Assembly: GCA_000611775.1 (NCBI GenBank)
Contig: KK106984.1
Span: 3,195,088-3,259,087, forward strand
DNA length: 64,000 nucleotides
Source of the DNA: Umbilicaria muhlenbergii
Taxonomy: Eukaryota > Ascomycota > Lecanoromycetes > Umbilicariales > Umbilicariaceae
Direction of reading: 5' to 3'
Below the pieces are notes generated by a model. That model did no database searches. It was given only the letters and a program-made list of their open reading frames with translations, and had not been told where the DNA came from. Within the stretch, counting starts at the first letter, position 1. Each line of letters begins with the position of its first letter. The position numbers were made by a program, and so were the translations under genes. Shown piece by piece: positions 48,418 through 61,926 of the stretch.

Positions 48418-48810
48418 TGTTAAAAGCATAACAGCATTTAAGTGTTCAGATGTTCAGTATTAATTTAAGTATTTAATATTTCAGTGACGCGTGCTAGTAC
48501 CTGATTAAGCTTAGCGCAGCTCAGCAGATGTCTTCAGCATTAACATTTAATTAAATTTAATGCACCTCAGCTGAGGCTTGACACTTCACATATGTATGTT
48601 CAGCTCATTGTTAAAATATTTGTATATATTAAGTCTTGTCTAACTATCTAGAAGAGTGGCGTGATATATATGCTCATTAACATTATGCAGAACAATTATA
48701 GCCTGATAAGACTGTAATTATACTGTAACACTCATTATCAGATACTTGTCTCTTTAAAATTAATCTCTTGATTATTATATCTGCATGATGAGCTTTGCAT
48801 GATCCTGATA
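48418..48810 (+). repeat. 3' LTR of element I1, with a 122-bp insert
   Basis: It starts TGTTAAAAGCATA directly after a purine-rich tract (GAGAGAGAAG, polypurine tract candidate) and ends CCTGATA. Without the insert and its extra target repeat it is 266 bp, equal to the 5' LTR. Confidence 0.87.
48609..48730. mobile_element. 122-bp TG...CA element, solo short LTR
   Basis: It begins TGTTAAAATATTT and ends ACTGTAACA. The ends TGTTA and TAACA are inverted repeats. It is flanked by a perfect 5-bp repeat CTCAT (48604-48608 and 48731-48735). The other LTRs of family I lack it. Its base composition (TCTAGAAGAGTGGCGTG inside) does not show the TGA/TCA excess of its host, so it is young. The size and ends fit a solo LTR of a very short LTR element (TRIM or SMART class). 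Orientation is unknown. Confidence 0.82.
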
Positions 48811-48815
48811 CATCT

Positions 48816-49626
48816 CTTGTTGTAGGTGATAGAAGTGTCATTAATCATTTTTAAGAAAATTGAAAATTTTTTTTCCCTTGATTCTCTGCTTATTTTTGTT
48901 ATAAATTCTGATGATATAAAATCATCATTGACTTTAAAGTTAATCATTACTTGAGTCTGATGTTTTGTACATGTTGCATCAATTATAAAATATGTGCTGT
49001 GTAAAAATATTACACATAAAGTTATCCTGTTGCTGTTTTCAAAAGACTGTTGACTTATTGACTCAGAATTAAACACTGATGAGTGATCATTCTCATGAGA
49101 GTTTACTCTTTTTTTGAGAGAAAATTTATGTATTGAAATTCCTCTAGGTTAACTCACGCTGTGAGATATCATTTAAATTATGTTGCTTAAATTTTATTCA
49201 CAGCACTCACATTTTTATTCATAACTCTCAAGAGATGTGTTCTTCATCTGAAGTGATGTATCTTTCTTATATCATAAAATGACTCTTTATCAGCAGGTGT
49301 TCCTGCAGGATGTTTTTATAATAAACTTCTTTTAATGCATTTCTGATCTGTCATTAAATTATATCTTCAATTCTTATGAAATTATCTGAAAATGTCATGA
49401 AGTTTTCTCTCTGATGAAGCGTCTTAAAAACCTCTCTGTAGACTTTCATAAAGTTGACTTTAAATTTTAATGCTCACTTCTTCACTTATTTGATCTTTTT
49501 AATCACAGTGACAGTTAAAACATTTAGCTCTTTTTTACATTTTGATGTATTTATTAATCAGTGCAGAATTTCCTGCATCATTTGATAAATTTAATTAAAG
49601 ACTTTCAAGTCTGCTGTGATTAAGAT
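48816..49626 (-). mobile_element. element H, protease and gag-protease linker piece
   Basis: An open frame on the - strand (48738-49076) reads like a Gypsy aspartic protease region (…DATCTKHQTQVMINFKVNDD… with the following hydrophobic strands). It lies between the gag piece (54897 on) and the RT piece (to 42319), as gene order demands. The right end meets I2's target repeat AAGAT (49622-49626). Confidence 0.65.
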
Positions 49627-49900
49627 TATCAGGATCATGCAGAGCTCATCATGTAAATATGATAATCAAGAGATTAATTTTAAAGAGACAAGTATCTGAG
49701 GATGAGCTGAACATACATATGTAAGATGTCAAGCCTCAGCTGAGATGCATTAAATTTAATTAAGCACTAGTGCTGAGGACATCTGCTGAGTCATGTTAAG
49801 CTTAATCAGGTACTAGCGTGCGCCACTGAAATATTAAATGCTCAAATCAATACTGAACATCTGAATGCTTAAACACTCAAACATTATCATGCTTTTAACA
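49627..49900 (-). repeat. 3' LTR of element I2 (274 bp)
   Basis: On the + strand it reads TATCAGGATC...GCTTTTAACA. It is followed by a pyrimidine-rich TTACTTCCTCCTCTG, the polypurine tract on the element's own strand. Confidence 0.88.
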
Positions 49901-50199
49901 TTACTTCCTCCTCTGAAAAAGCATCATTTGTGACACTGCTATGATCATGTGACACCTGTTGAACCTCAACTCCTCACATTCCACGGAGGTTTCAGATTCA
50001 TGCAGCATTATATAATCAAGTTGAGTTGAGTTTGAACAATCTGAACATTCTGAACAGTTCAAACTCAGTGCAGCTTGCTGAGGTATTTTCAGTGAAACTC
50101 ATTCAACACTTTCTTGAAGCCTTTTAATTTACTCTTGTTTACACAATACTACTTATTATCTTGACAATACCACGTCATGATGCTGAAGGTGTTTGATGA

Positions 50200-53100
50200 T
50201 AAATCTTCATGATAATATGCAGTCTCAAACAGTATAATGTCCTCATGTGTTAATTAACATGAAATGATCTCAGCTGCTTGTCTTTCAAGTCACAATCTGA
50301 CTGTGTAAATTCATAGGTAGTAATGTGAGGGTTGAAACTCATGCATGAGTGAAAGCCTTTGTTGAGATAAAAAGGTGAGAGTGAGGTAACTGAAGAGTGA
50401 GTATTATTAATAGTTTAAAGATTTCATTCAACACCCTGATTAGCTTGTTCTTGAGTAGCAGTGAATACTCATATAACAAGGTTCTCTTTCACTTTTCTCA
50501 CATGTATTTTCACACAGTTTGAGGTTGCATTCACCTTGTCATTAACCTTGCCTGTTCAGAAGATGACTTGAAAGTTGAACTCTGATAAAATATTTAAGTA
50601 TTTAACTTGACATCATGTCAGTTTCTTGTCCTCCCTAAAGGTCTTCAGGGCCTAATGATCAATGAAGACTTGTATGAGCAAGTCAGTGTGTTTAAGTTCA
50701 GGACATCAGTGTTCAAAACAGTGAATAATGATCAGAAGTTCCTTATCATAAATGTGATAATTACATTTCACTGATATCATGCTCTTGTTGTAGAATGTCA
50801 CTGAGTGAAGAACTCTCTTGTGATCATACTGAGAAAGAATTTCATCTGTCACAAGGTCAGAGGCGTCTGTCTTTAGTATGATTTAACAGTTAAGGTCAAA
50901 ATGCTTTAATACTGAGACCTCTGTCATGATCTGTTTGAGGTATTGAAACACCTTTAAGCAGTCTTCAGTTCATGCAAAGGGGACCTCTTTTCTAGTAAAA
51001 GTAATGAGAGGTTTGATGATCTTGAAGAAGTCTCATATAAATCAATAATAAAAGTTAATGAAGTCTATGAAGCCTTGAACCTCTTTGAGGTTGATTGATT
51101 TAACTCAGTCTATGACTGCTTTAATCTTCTGAGGATTCATTTATAAGCCTTTTTCAGAGACAATGACCCTCAAAAAGACTGTCTCTGAGACATTAAATTC
51201 ACACTTCTTTATGTCAATCTGTAGACTGACTTCTCAGAGATGCTGAAGCATTTATTTAACATGATGATTATGCTCCTTTCAGGTCTTGCTGTAGATGAAG
51301 ATGTCATTCAAATAAGCTTGACAGAAGTCATTAAGAAAGTTTTACAAAGTGTCATTAATGTACTGCTGAAAGGTACTCAGCCTGTTGATTAATCTAAATG
51401 ATAAGACTCAGTATTTGTAGAAGTTTAACACAGTGATAAACATGATCAGATCTTCACTGTCTGAATGCATACACAACTTATTGAAGATGATGATTATATT
51501 CAGATGAGTTAAGTGTTTGCATTTAAGAATCTTTTCTATGACCTTTTCTATTAATGGAAGAGGGTATCAGTTTTATTTAATGAGAGCATTGAGCTTCTGA
51601 TAATTCATGCAGAATCATAAGTCACTGTTCATCTTCAGAGTGAACAACATCAGTGAGGAGTAAGCTGCCTTGCTCAGAGTAATGAAGTCTTTAAAGAGGT
51701 TTTCATTAAGATACTCCTTGACCTTCTGAAGCTTGTAGGGCGACATATGATAAACTCAGCTTTAAGATGAAGCAGCATCATTCATCAGCTTAATCTTGTG
51801 ATCATATGATCAGTGAGACAGCAGTTGATTGACTTGAGAGCAGTTAAAGATGTTCAGGTATTCATGATATTTTGAAGATAACTTCTGATGTATCTTCTCA
51901 AGATGTTTAGAGGTGTTCATCTTGAAGTTTATTTCCTTTGAATGACATTCTCAATTTAAGATTAGTTGTCTGTCTATGTTCTTCATTGACATAACAAATA
52001 TTTGTACCTTCTCTTGATGAGTCAGCACAGCATAAGGTGCTGCTTCAACACTGCAGACAGAGAACACATTATTGTTGACAGTCAGAGAAGGTTGAGGCAG
52101 GATTTTAAATGTTATCTGAATGATTCAAAAAGCTGTTCAGAGAGGAGATGAAGACAGAGAAGTAAAATGTTGATGAGAAAACTTTTATAAAAAGATAATA
52201 AAATCATTCTTCATGTTCAACATTAGTTGATTTCAGTTCATCTATGACTTTCTCAGGATAATTTCATGCTGTCTCAGATCAATTATCAACATAAAGATGA
52301 TAATCTTTTTATGCTTCTCCTTTATAAGCAGACCTGAGTAGATGACGTGAGTTATTTTGAGCTTAAAGAGCTCATCATTAAAGTCATGTACTCACTTGAG
52401 CTTGAAGAGAAGAACAGGTTTCAGACTAAGCTGATCACAAATCATAAGAGTCAACTGATTATGAATGAGTGAGTAAGCCGTGCAGTCAGTGTCAACTAAA
52501 GCTCAGAAGAGTATATAGAACCCTTGAGAATAAAGAGAGCAAGCTGTAATGAATAATCATAATGTGAAGAGCTTTAAGTCATCATTCAATAAACTGTTCA
52601 GACTGTTCAGACTGTTCAGAACATTTGAACTGTTTAAATAATATTCATTGAGGTTCATGCTGCACAGGGAAACTAGTTCATCCTTAATCATAACTTTAAT
52701 AAAGGTCATTCATTTTCTGACTCAGAATTAAAGTCATCATAGTCAACATGAATCTCACTAACAAACTCATCATGTCTGAAGGAAGGAGATGATGATTAAA
52801 CATGCTGAGAGTATTCACTGACAGAGTGCTCAGAGTGATGATAAATATAACAGTTCTCATTCTTCTCATCAGTTAAATGTTATGAATTAATTGAGGTTCT
52901 TTGATTGTTCAAACTGTTTGAACTGTTTGAAGGTGTGATGAAACACATCATGAGCTGAGTGACAGGCACTTTAAATGTGATTCATTTATACCTCTTTAAG
53001 TGATCTGTTATAATATTAATGTTGACATCTTTTCAGTCCTTCACTGGCCTGACTGAACACTGTTCATTATTAAGATGTATCAGATAGTCCTTTATGACAG

Positions 53101-54100
53101 ATAAAGACACTGACTGAATTATTTAAAAAGTTAAGACAGACTGAAAACAGGTGAATATCTTATCATGAAGATTATTCATGCATTAAATCTCATCATAGTT
53201 CAGGAAGGTTGAAAGATGATGAAATTCAATGAAGAAGTCTGAGAATCTTGCTGTTCTCTGAGTAAGTTTAATATATACTTGATGAAAGTTTCTGAGCTTG
53301 TCTGAGTCTTCATAGATATCTTTCAAGTCTTTCAGAATGTCATCAATCATTCAGTATAATTTAGCTGAAGGCTCATATGAGGAGCAGGATTCAGTGTGTT
53401 GAGCAGTCTTTTTACTCAATTGAGACAACACATATCTCATACAGTCAGTCTCCTCTGAGAAGTGGTTATTATTGACTGACAACTTGGCATGAATCTTGTT
53501 TATTCAGTTATCTCAGGTGGGTTCAGTACTGTCATTTAAGAGAGAAGGGTCAAGAAGCTTTTGTAAACACTTATCATCATTTAAACTGTTTGAAATGTTT
53601 AAAAAATAAGTGCTTTTTTGTTCAGTTCATTGCCTCTCCTTCTGAAGGTAATATTTAACATTTAAAGTAACAAAGTTGACATTGAGAGAGGTCATACAGT
53701 GTTGCTTCTTCATGAGAGCATTTGTAAAGGAGTCTTTTTCAGTCATGAAGTTGTTGACTTGTTCACTGATTTTCATGCCTAGATCTCACTGTTCATGTAG
53801 AGTGTTGAGGGCTTTTAAAAATTACTCTGACTTAACCTCTGCTCAGCGCTGAAGCTGCTCAACATTGACAATGTCATAAAAGGTACAGGCGTCATCTTCA
53901 TTGATTTATTCATGATGTTGTGTAATTGAAATAAAGTACTTTCATGTCTTTCTGCTCTTCTTGAGTTCTCTGAGAGCTGTATTTAGTTTGAGGTAAATCA
54001 TCTTCACACTGAGAAGAGCTTCTTCTGTTTCATCTCTCTGCTCATGTTGATGAGATGAGCTTGCCTCAGCAGCCTTTTCTTTCTGAGCCTGACTCAGTGA
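50200..54100 (-). pseudogene. gag-pol fossil of element I2
   Basis: Leftward: gag (about 54050-52870) with a knuckle region near 52830-52860, protease (about 52530-52270), RT (about 51930-51250, catalytic-box region 51291-51320), RNase H (about 50900-50540) and the same C-terminal part as I1 (about 50410-50200). Broken, with tens of breaks. Confidence 0.77.
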
Positions 54101-54622
54101 AATCATACTCTCATGTGTCATGTTGATGATGATATGATGATGATTCAGTGTTGAAGATGTTTATCTTGCAGTGTTCTGTGTTTAATGCCTTTCTTGACCT
54201 CTGTTCAGTGTTCAGTTCAGTGATTTCTTTTGATTCAGCTCTTTCACAAGAGCAAGGTGAATGCAGGTTATTTAAATTCAACTTGACTGCTTCATGAGTT
54301 ATTGATGACACAGGTTATTTTGACTTGATTGCTTCATGAGCTTTCAGGTTTTTATATGACTTAGGTTGATTGACACACGTCTGTATGACTTAAAAGGTGT
54401 TTCAGTGATTTCTTTAAATTCAACTCTTTCATAAGAGCAATTCAGTGTTTTGTATGACTTAAGTAAACTGATACACTTCTGTATGACTTAAAAGGTGTAG
54501 TTGCAGAGGTTGTGTTATCAATGTCTTTCAGAGTTGTCAACACATACAACTCAATGCCTTTTTGAACAGGTTATTTCAGTTCAACTGTCTTATGAACATT
54601 AAGAGAATGAGAATTAATTTAA

Positions 54623-54896
54623 TATCAAGATCATGCAGAGCTCATCATGCAGATATGATGATCAAGAGATTAATTCTAAAGAGGCAAGTATCTGAGGATG
54701 AGCTGAACATACATATGTGAAATGTCAAGCCTCAGCTGAGGCACATTAAATTTAATTAAACACTAGTGCTGAAGACATCTGCTGAGCCGTGTTAAACTTA
54801 ATCAAGTACTAGCGCGCATTACTGAAATATTAAATGCTCAAATCAATACTGAACACCTGAACACTTAAACACTCAAACACTGTTATGCTTTTAATA
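54623..54896 (-). repeat. 5' LTR of element I2 (274 bp)
   Basis: On the + strand it reads TATCAAGATC...GCTTTTAATA, ending one mutated base from the TAACA of the partner LTR. The right flank AAGAT is its target repeat. Confidence 0.88.
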
Positions 54897-56147
54897 AAGA
54901 TGTTTATAATTTACTTTATTTTCTTGCTTCACTTGCTAACTCATTGATCTGATGTTGTCATGAATTCTTTAATTTCAATGAGTTCCTCAGTTTTACTTCT
55001 AGAGAAATCTTTATCTCATTTTAAATCTTCATCATCATTATCTTCAGCTGATGTTGTTTAAGTTATGCATAAGTTTTTTTCTTTTAATGTGTATGAGTAT
55101 TATCCTGAGCCTTGCTTCTCACTCAGATGAGTGAAGCATTCATCATCATAACATGCAGTTCATGATATGACATTGTGTGATACTGATTTCAGTCCCTTCA
55201 CTGCTTGTGTGACTTGAAAATACTTTGATGTTGTTTTGATGTGTTTCTCTGAAAATGATTATATCTGCTTCAGTTTATGACAGTCTTTGATGAAGTGTTT
55301 AATCTTTTCACAGTTATAACACTCTTTTTTCTTTGATTTTCCTCAGTCCCTCTGAGTTGTATTTATGTTCATAAATTTCAGATTATAATAAAGTTTGCTG
55401 TGAAAAAGTCTCTTGTGATGATGCTTTTTGTGAATCTTCTTAATTATTATTATGCTGAAATATTCTTTCTTTTTCAACTGTTATTCATTTTAATGATTGT
55501 TGATGTGAATTATTTTTAAAATTATCTTCTTTAAGTCTTCTGATTATTTAAATTATGTAATTTCATCTTTAACTTCTTTTTTAAGTTCTTAATAAAACTG
55601 TGCAGTCAAAGTGCTGTCTCCTCAAGTCATTGAAGTGAAGATACATTAAAACTTTACAGCATACTCTGCTGTAAATTTTTTTTAAATGAGCTGATGTAAC
55701 TGTTATTTCACTGTATGTTCTTCATTTATGTTCTTAAAAACTTTAATTATCATGTTCTTGAAAACTCTTAAAAATTTAAACATTTTTTATGTTTCATCTT
55801 CTTGATCTTCTGAACTGTTACTTAAATAATCCTTCAGGTACAGTTTCATTCAAGTAAAGACTTCATCATGTAAATACATGACAACATACAGCATCTTGTC
55901 AATTTCAGTAATGAATTAAATGATATTGAACTTGATGTACAGGTCAACTTGAATGAAATAAACTTAAAACTTAACATGTTCTCCTTTGAACAGTTCAGGT
56001 GAAGTGATTTTAAGTAATTTAATCAAGACTGTATTTAACACAGACATGAGTTACTTTCTGAATGAAATAACAGACAGGCTTCATTACTGTTGAATAAACA
56101 TAATTAATACTCAAAGTAAATGACAAGTTGATTATTGATGCTTAAAG
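54897..56147 (-). mobile_element. element H, gag piece
   Basis: The - strand carries a gag with a CCHC knuckle (CYNCEKIKHFIKDC, about 55276-55325). Upstream of it runs a gag body resembling that of B-D (about 56000-55400). The primer site CTTTAAGCATCAA lies directly inside the LTR at 56147, a close variant of the one in B, so H is a distant member of the B-E lineage. Broken. Confidence 0.75.
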
Positions 56148-56345
56148 TGTAACAACTGATTCACTGATTCTTTGATCATGTGAGGCTGTTTTCATATGAT
56201 TTAAAGCTTCATCAGGTACTTAATATCACTGAGGCTGAAGCTGTTACTAATAATAAAATTATTATATTGAGTTGAGCATGAAGCTCTTAATTATGCAGGA
56301 GTTGAGCTTGTTTATATAATAATTTACAAACTTTTCTGCTCTTTA
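56148..56345 (-). repeat. element H 5' LTR, inner part
   Basis: It starts TGTAACAACTG on the + strand and carries a TATA-like TTATATAATAAT and CATGCTCAACTC-type sequence on its own strand, the partner of its primer site. It is cut by G at 56345, and the outer part is at 62163-62351. Confidence 0.7.
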
Positions 56346-56576
56346 TATCAGGTTTACACCTGAATATTGAACTGAATTGAATAATCTGAATGATGAACTG
56401 AACTGAACAACTGATTGAGTTAGCAGTGATTAGATTAATGAGTTTAACATGCACATAAAGATTTTAATCTTTATGCTCTTTCTTCTTCTTGCTTCTTAGA
56501 CTAGAATTCTTATCTGTAGCTAAATGTCAGCCTGTTAAAACACATGCATTAATTCATAATCTGCATAATCTTGACA
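56346..56576 (+). repeat. 5' LTR of element G (231 bp)
   Basis: It starts TATCAGGTTTACACC (TG mutated to TA) and ends CTTGACA. It matches the 3' LTR in length exactly. Confidence 0.9.
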
Positions 56577-56749
56577 TTATTTTAATCTCTTTCTTTATCT
56601 CCTGCTGTGAAGCATCCTGAATAAATTCTGAATCAGATTGAAATTGAATCAGAATCAGAATCAGAACCAGAATTAAAATTAAAATTAAAATTAAAACTCA
56701 ATCATGATGATCAGAGAATCTGATAACATAATTTACTCATGAATCAAAG

Positions 56750-59700
56750 AGTCTTTATTGACTTCTGTAAATGATGAATAATTCACTTTGAATGAAAATT
56801 TAATCAATCAGATCCTGACAGCTCTGACTGCAGAGACTCTGATTAATCTTTTATAAGAACATTTCTTCAAAGCAATGATTATTCTCTGACAATTAATCAC
56901 TGATCATGAGCAGTCTTTGAATGAAATCAACATTATTATAAAGGCACATGAAGAACTTCAAGCAGATCATGAAAAAATGAAGAATAAGAACAAGAAACTG
57001 AAGAAAAAAGTCTTCAAATAAGTTGATGTGATAACATATCTTGAACAATGAATCATAATCATCTTCATAAGCACCCTCTGACCTGATTCTCCTCAACTCA
57101 CAGTTGAAGGATTATTTAATTTCAGATTATTAAAGCTCTCTGATTCACTGATGTTCTTCAGCAATCATTTAAAATATGATGAATGAGTAATGAAGATCAG
57201 AAACTATTTACTAGTAATGAATGAATAATACCTCACTGAACAGATGAAAATAATATATGTGAAGACAAGAGTTGAGGGTGATCCTGTCAAGCACATAAGA
57301 CCTTGAATGAATTCAGCATCCTGAACAGCTTATTTAAACATTTCTGAACTGCTAGAACATTTGACTCAGATCTATAAAGACTCAAACTAAAAATGTATCA
57401 TCACTGATGAATTTCATAAACTTTATTAAGAATTTAAAGACTTCCTGTTCTTCTGAGCTGATTTTCAGTAATATGTTACTGAACTGAATGAGTTCTTTGA
57501 TTCATACTGAATAGAAGAACTTCTGAACAAGGTGAACAACATCATTCAACAATAATTAAATACTGATGATGACAGACCTGAAGACCTTTATGAATTCATC
57601 AAGTGTTGTCAGTGAATCAATCAGACCTTATGACTGCTTGACATAAAGAAGATCATTAAACTGAATCAGATGACCTCCTCTGCAAGTTAAACTTATATAA
57701 GGACTGAACATTTTATTAAAACTTTAAAATCAACTACCTGAATGATCACTGAGTCAGTTCCCTGAACATTGAACTGAATGTCACACTCAGACGCCATCAA
57801 AGAACAACAGATGAAGGAAGAATATTGCTTTAAATATAATGAACAAAGGCACCTTGCCTTAAACTGTTCAAACAAGGATAAAAAGAAAGAGACTTCAACA
57901 TTAAGACATGTGCAATGAATCATATCTGATTCTGATTTTGATTTTGAATTAAATTCAGGAAAAGGCGTTCTTCTATTAAAGTCATGATAAGAATCAATGA
58001 TAATCCCCTTGTGATATCAATGCTGATGATTAATGAAGACATGCTATTCACCTGAACATTATTCAAAGTAGATTGCAAGCTCACATTGAATGAAGTTAAG
58101 CTATGAGTTAAGGCTCTACTTGATACTGAGTCAACTGAATATGCATTCATTAATGCTAACCTGGCAAAGACTCTGATTGAATAATCTGAAATTGAGGCAG
58201 TATCACTGTCAAAGCCCTGAACTTTACATGATTTTCAGAAGAAGACAGTGAGATGAGTTACACATGTGATTTATTCAATTATGAAGGTCTGCAGTGATTC
58301 TCAGTGACTCACCCTCATGATGATTGTAAACATGAAAGATCTCAACATTATATTAAGACTTCCTTGAATGAATCACATCTGAATTCTAATCAACCCTGCA
58401 AATCAGGTAGTGGTTTTCTCACTGAATGAATGAATTAAACAACTGAACAACTGAATGAGTGAATGAACTGAACTGAATGAATGAACTGAACTAAATGAAC
58501 AAATGAAACAGAAGGACTGAACACTGAATGAATAAATAAATCAAATGATTAATCCTGAATCACTGAAAACCTATCAGATTCTGAAGAAATTCATCACAAA
58601 AACAGATCCTGAATCAGCAGTTAATATTAAAATGATTAACACAACACTGTTCATATTGAATATAAAGAAAGGCAATGATATCTTTGTTATCTTTATTCAA
58701 CAGATTGAGGAAGCATTGAACTTTGAATTAAAGTTAAGTGAATTAAATATCAAGGTGATTCTTCCTTCTGAATATCATGACCTGATTGATGTCTTTTTTA
58801 AAAAGACTGCAAATGAACTCCCTCTGCATTGATCTTATGATCACAAGATCATCTTAAAAGGTGAGCAAAAGCTCAGATACACACTTCTTTATAATATGTC
58901 ACATGAGGAACTGATAGCAGTGAAGAATTACATAAAAGACAACTTGCAAAAGAGTTTCATTGAAGTCAGTTAATCATCAGTGACCTCATCAATTCTGTTT
59001 ATATGAAAGAAAGATGATTCTTTATGACTGTGCATCAACTACTGAAAGCTGAATTCAATTATGAAGAAAGACTGATACTCATTATCTTTAATTAAGGAAA
59101 CCCTGACTCAGATTTCAAAGACAAAATACTTCATCAAGATTGATATACAACAGGCATTTCACTGCATATGAATGAATTCTGAATCTGAAGACCTGACAAC
59201 CTTTCAAACAAGGCATGATTTCTACAAATATAAGGTTTTACCTTTTAGACTCACTAACAGATCAGTCACCTTTCAGCACTTCATTAATAATGTATTATTC
59301 AATCTATTGAACACATGCTGTACAACATATTTGAATGATATCTTAATTTATTCAGAATCCCTGTTTAAACATTAAACTCATGTTTGAACTGTTCTAGAAT
59401 GACTGAGAAAGGCAAATTTGCAGACTGAAATCAAGAAGTGTGAATTTCACAAGACTGAAACTCAATACTTAAGACTGATCATAAGATGTCATGACATCTG
59501 AGTAGACCTTGAAAAGATCACAGTCATTAAAACTTGAGAGGTACTGATCAATTTAAAACAGCTGCAGGCATTCTTAAATTTTTGTAACTTCTACTAATGA
59601 TTCATAGAGGAATATTTCAAAATCACAAAACCTTTAATCAGACTGACAGGCAAGAACATATTCTTTAATATGTAAACTGAACAGTGTCTTTAAGCCTTTA

Positions 59701-61900
59701 GTGAATTAAAGAACTGATTGATTAACATGTTAATATTACAACACTTTGACTGAACTTGAACATGTTATCTTAAATGTGATTCATCTGATCTAATATCTAC
59801 AGGAGTACTATCTCAGAAAGATGATTAAAAATTAATACATTCAATGACATTTTTCTCTAAGAAACTCATATCAGCTGAATGCAATTATGAAATCTATGAC
59901 AAGGAATTGTTGATTATCATTTAAAGTTTAAAAGAATAATGTGCTGAACTGACTGAAACAGAGGATCTGATTTAAATTTTAACAGATCATAAAATCCTGA
60001 AGTACTTTATAATGATCAAGAAACTGACTCACAGACAAGTCAAATGAGCTGAATTTCTCTCATAATTCAACTTTGTGATTACATACTAAACAGGCAGGGA
60101 AAATGAAAATGTGAATGCACTCATTAAATGCTCAAGTGATCAGCTAAAGAAGAATGAGGATGATGAGTGATTATGATATTAATCTTAAATCATGCTACTG
60201 AGCTGCTGCTTAAACTCACACATCATTGCTGAATAAAAAGAAAAGGCTTCTCATCTTTTAAAATCAACTAAACAGACCTTGAATGAATCAACTAAACAAA
60301 TCTTGAATGAATCAACTGAACAAGTCTTGAATGAAACTTTAAATGAGTTGATTACCTGTTATGTGAAAGTGAATGATTTCTGTCAGGAGATTCTAAGCTT
60401 ATTATGAATTAAAGCAAGTCATTCAACAAAGATCTCTCTCAGTGACTGCATTAAGGATGCAGGCTGACTGCTTTATCAAGAATATGTATGAGTCTTAAGC
60501 ATTAATAATAATCTGAATCAGAACAAATTATGACAATGATTAATTCAAGAAGCTCATGAACAGCTGACAGTAAAACATATTAAACACTGAAAGACTTTAA
60601 AACTGCTTGCACACTTCTACTACTGACTTTGAATGAATTGAACAGTCAATCATTTTGTTTAAAATTGCCACATCTGCTGCTGAACAAAGAACATAAATGA
60701 GCAGTATCAAGGAGCCCTGAAATCACTTTCAATTTTAAGTCATTCATGGCAAGATATTTCACTTAACTTGATTATCAGGTTACTTGAAAGTGAAGAATTC
60801 AACACAATCCTGATAATCATTTGCAGATTAATTAAGAAAAGACATTATATCTCTTGCTCAACAGATAAAGAAGAGGGAACATTAATTAAATACATTACTG
60901 AACTCTTGCTTCAAAATGTGTGAAGATTTCATGAATTACCACAGACAATTACATCAGACTGAGAATCACAATTTGTAGCATTACTCTGAAAGTACCTATG
61001 TGAATGACTTCAAATCAAATTGAAACCTTCAACCGCTTTTCATTCAGAGACAGACAGGCAGTCTGAAAATGCAAATGTGAATGTCAAACACTATCTTAGA
61101 GCATTTGTGAATTATCAGCAAGATGACTGAATGAAATGATTATCAATGATTGAGTTCACAGTGAACAATGCAGATTCTGACTTCATCAAAGTTTCATCAT
61201 TCTTTGTGAATAAAGAATATTACTCTTGAATGAGTTTTAATTCTGAATGAGTGATGACCTCACCTCTGCTGACAAGAGAATGAATCTTGAAGGAAAAAGC
61301 TGATTTCATAATGAATCATATGAAGGTTTTACATGTGATGTTACAAGAGAACATGACAGCAGCACAACTTCAACAGAAAGATTTTACAAACTGAATTTAA
61401 ACATTAACCTCAGCATATCAAGTAGAAGACCTGATATGATTGTTAATGAAAAATATTTAAATGACTCATCTGTTCAAAAAGCTGAATCACAAGAATGAAG
61501 GACCTTTTTGAATCAAGAAGAAAGTTTCAACTTAAGTATATGAACTTAAACTGCTTAAGTTAATGAAGATACACCTTGTCTTTCTCATCTTCTTATTATG
61601 ACTCACTGCAAATGATTTTTTACTTAAATAAATTGAGCCACCTCCGTCACCTGTAATAACTGAACAAGCTGAATCAGAATGAGAAGTTAAACAAATTAAT
61701 GACAGCTGTTGATGAAGAAATAAACTACAGTACAGAGTGACATGAAAAGAATATTCATTTAATAAAACTTGATATAATGCTGAGGGATTTGAACACTCAC
61801 CTGAACTGAAAGAGATGTTTCATGAAAGGTATCTGAATAAGTCAGCTGAGTCATCAACATCAATGACAAGGCAGAAAAGCGGATAATCAGCTCATGAAGC
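56750..61900 (+). pseudogene. gag-pol fossil of element G
   Basis: Gag (about 56750-57880) ends with a degraded CCHC knuckle (about 57823-57870). Protease follows (about 58110-58190), RT (about 58880-59470, box YLNDILIYSE at about 59327-59356 in an open 67-residue stretch), RNase H (about 59740-60160), integrase core (about 60560-61250) and chromodomain (about 61670-61860). An open stretch of 95 codons (58545-58832) covers the protease-RT linker. Broken, with tens of breaks. Confidence 0.82.
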
Positions 61901-61926
61901 TCATTAAATAAAGAAGAGGAGGATAG

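Larger units (their letters stand above)
43245..48810 (+). mobile_element. Ty3/Gypsy element I1, inserted in H
   Basis: Two LTRs plus a perfect 5-bp target repeat CATCT (43240-43244 and 48811-48815). The left repeat lies inside the 8-bp repeat of the hAT-like element, so the miniature element came later and landed exactly at the LTR edge. The family is distinct from B-E and F/G. I recognise gag, protease, RT and RNase H and an integrase C-terminal-like part, but no clear integrase core; I2 looks the same. Broken, with many breaks. Confidence 0.88.
49627..54896 (-). mobile_element. Ty3/Gypsy element I2, inserted in H
   Basis: LTRs of equal length (274 bp) and a perfect 5-bp target repeat AAGAT (49622-49626 and 54897-54901). 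It is the same family as I1 on the opposite strand, so the two stand tail to tail with 816 bp of H between them. It looks structurally whole by its ends, but its coding part is broken in many places, and like I1 it shows no clear integrase core. Confidence 0.9.
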
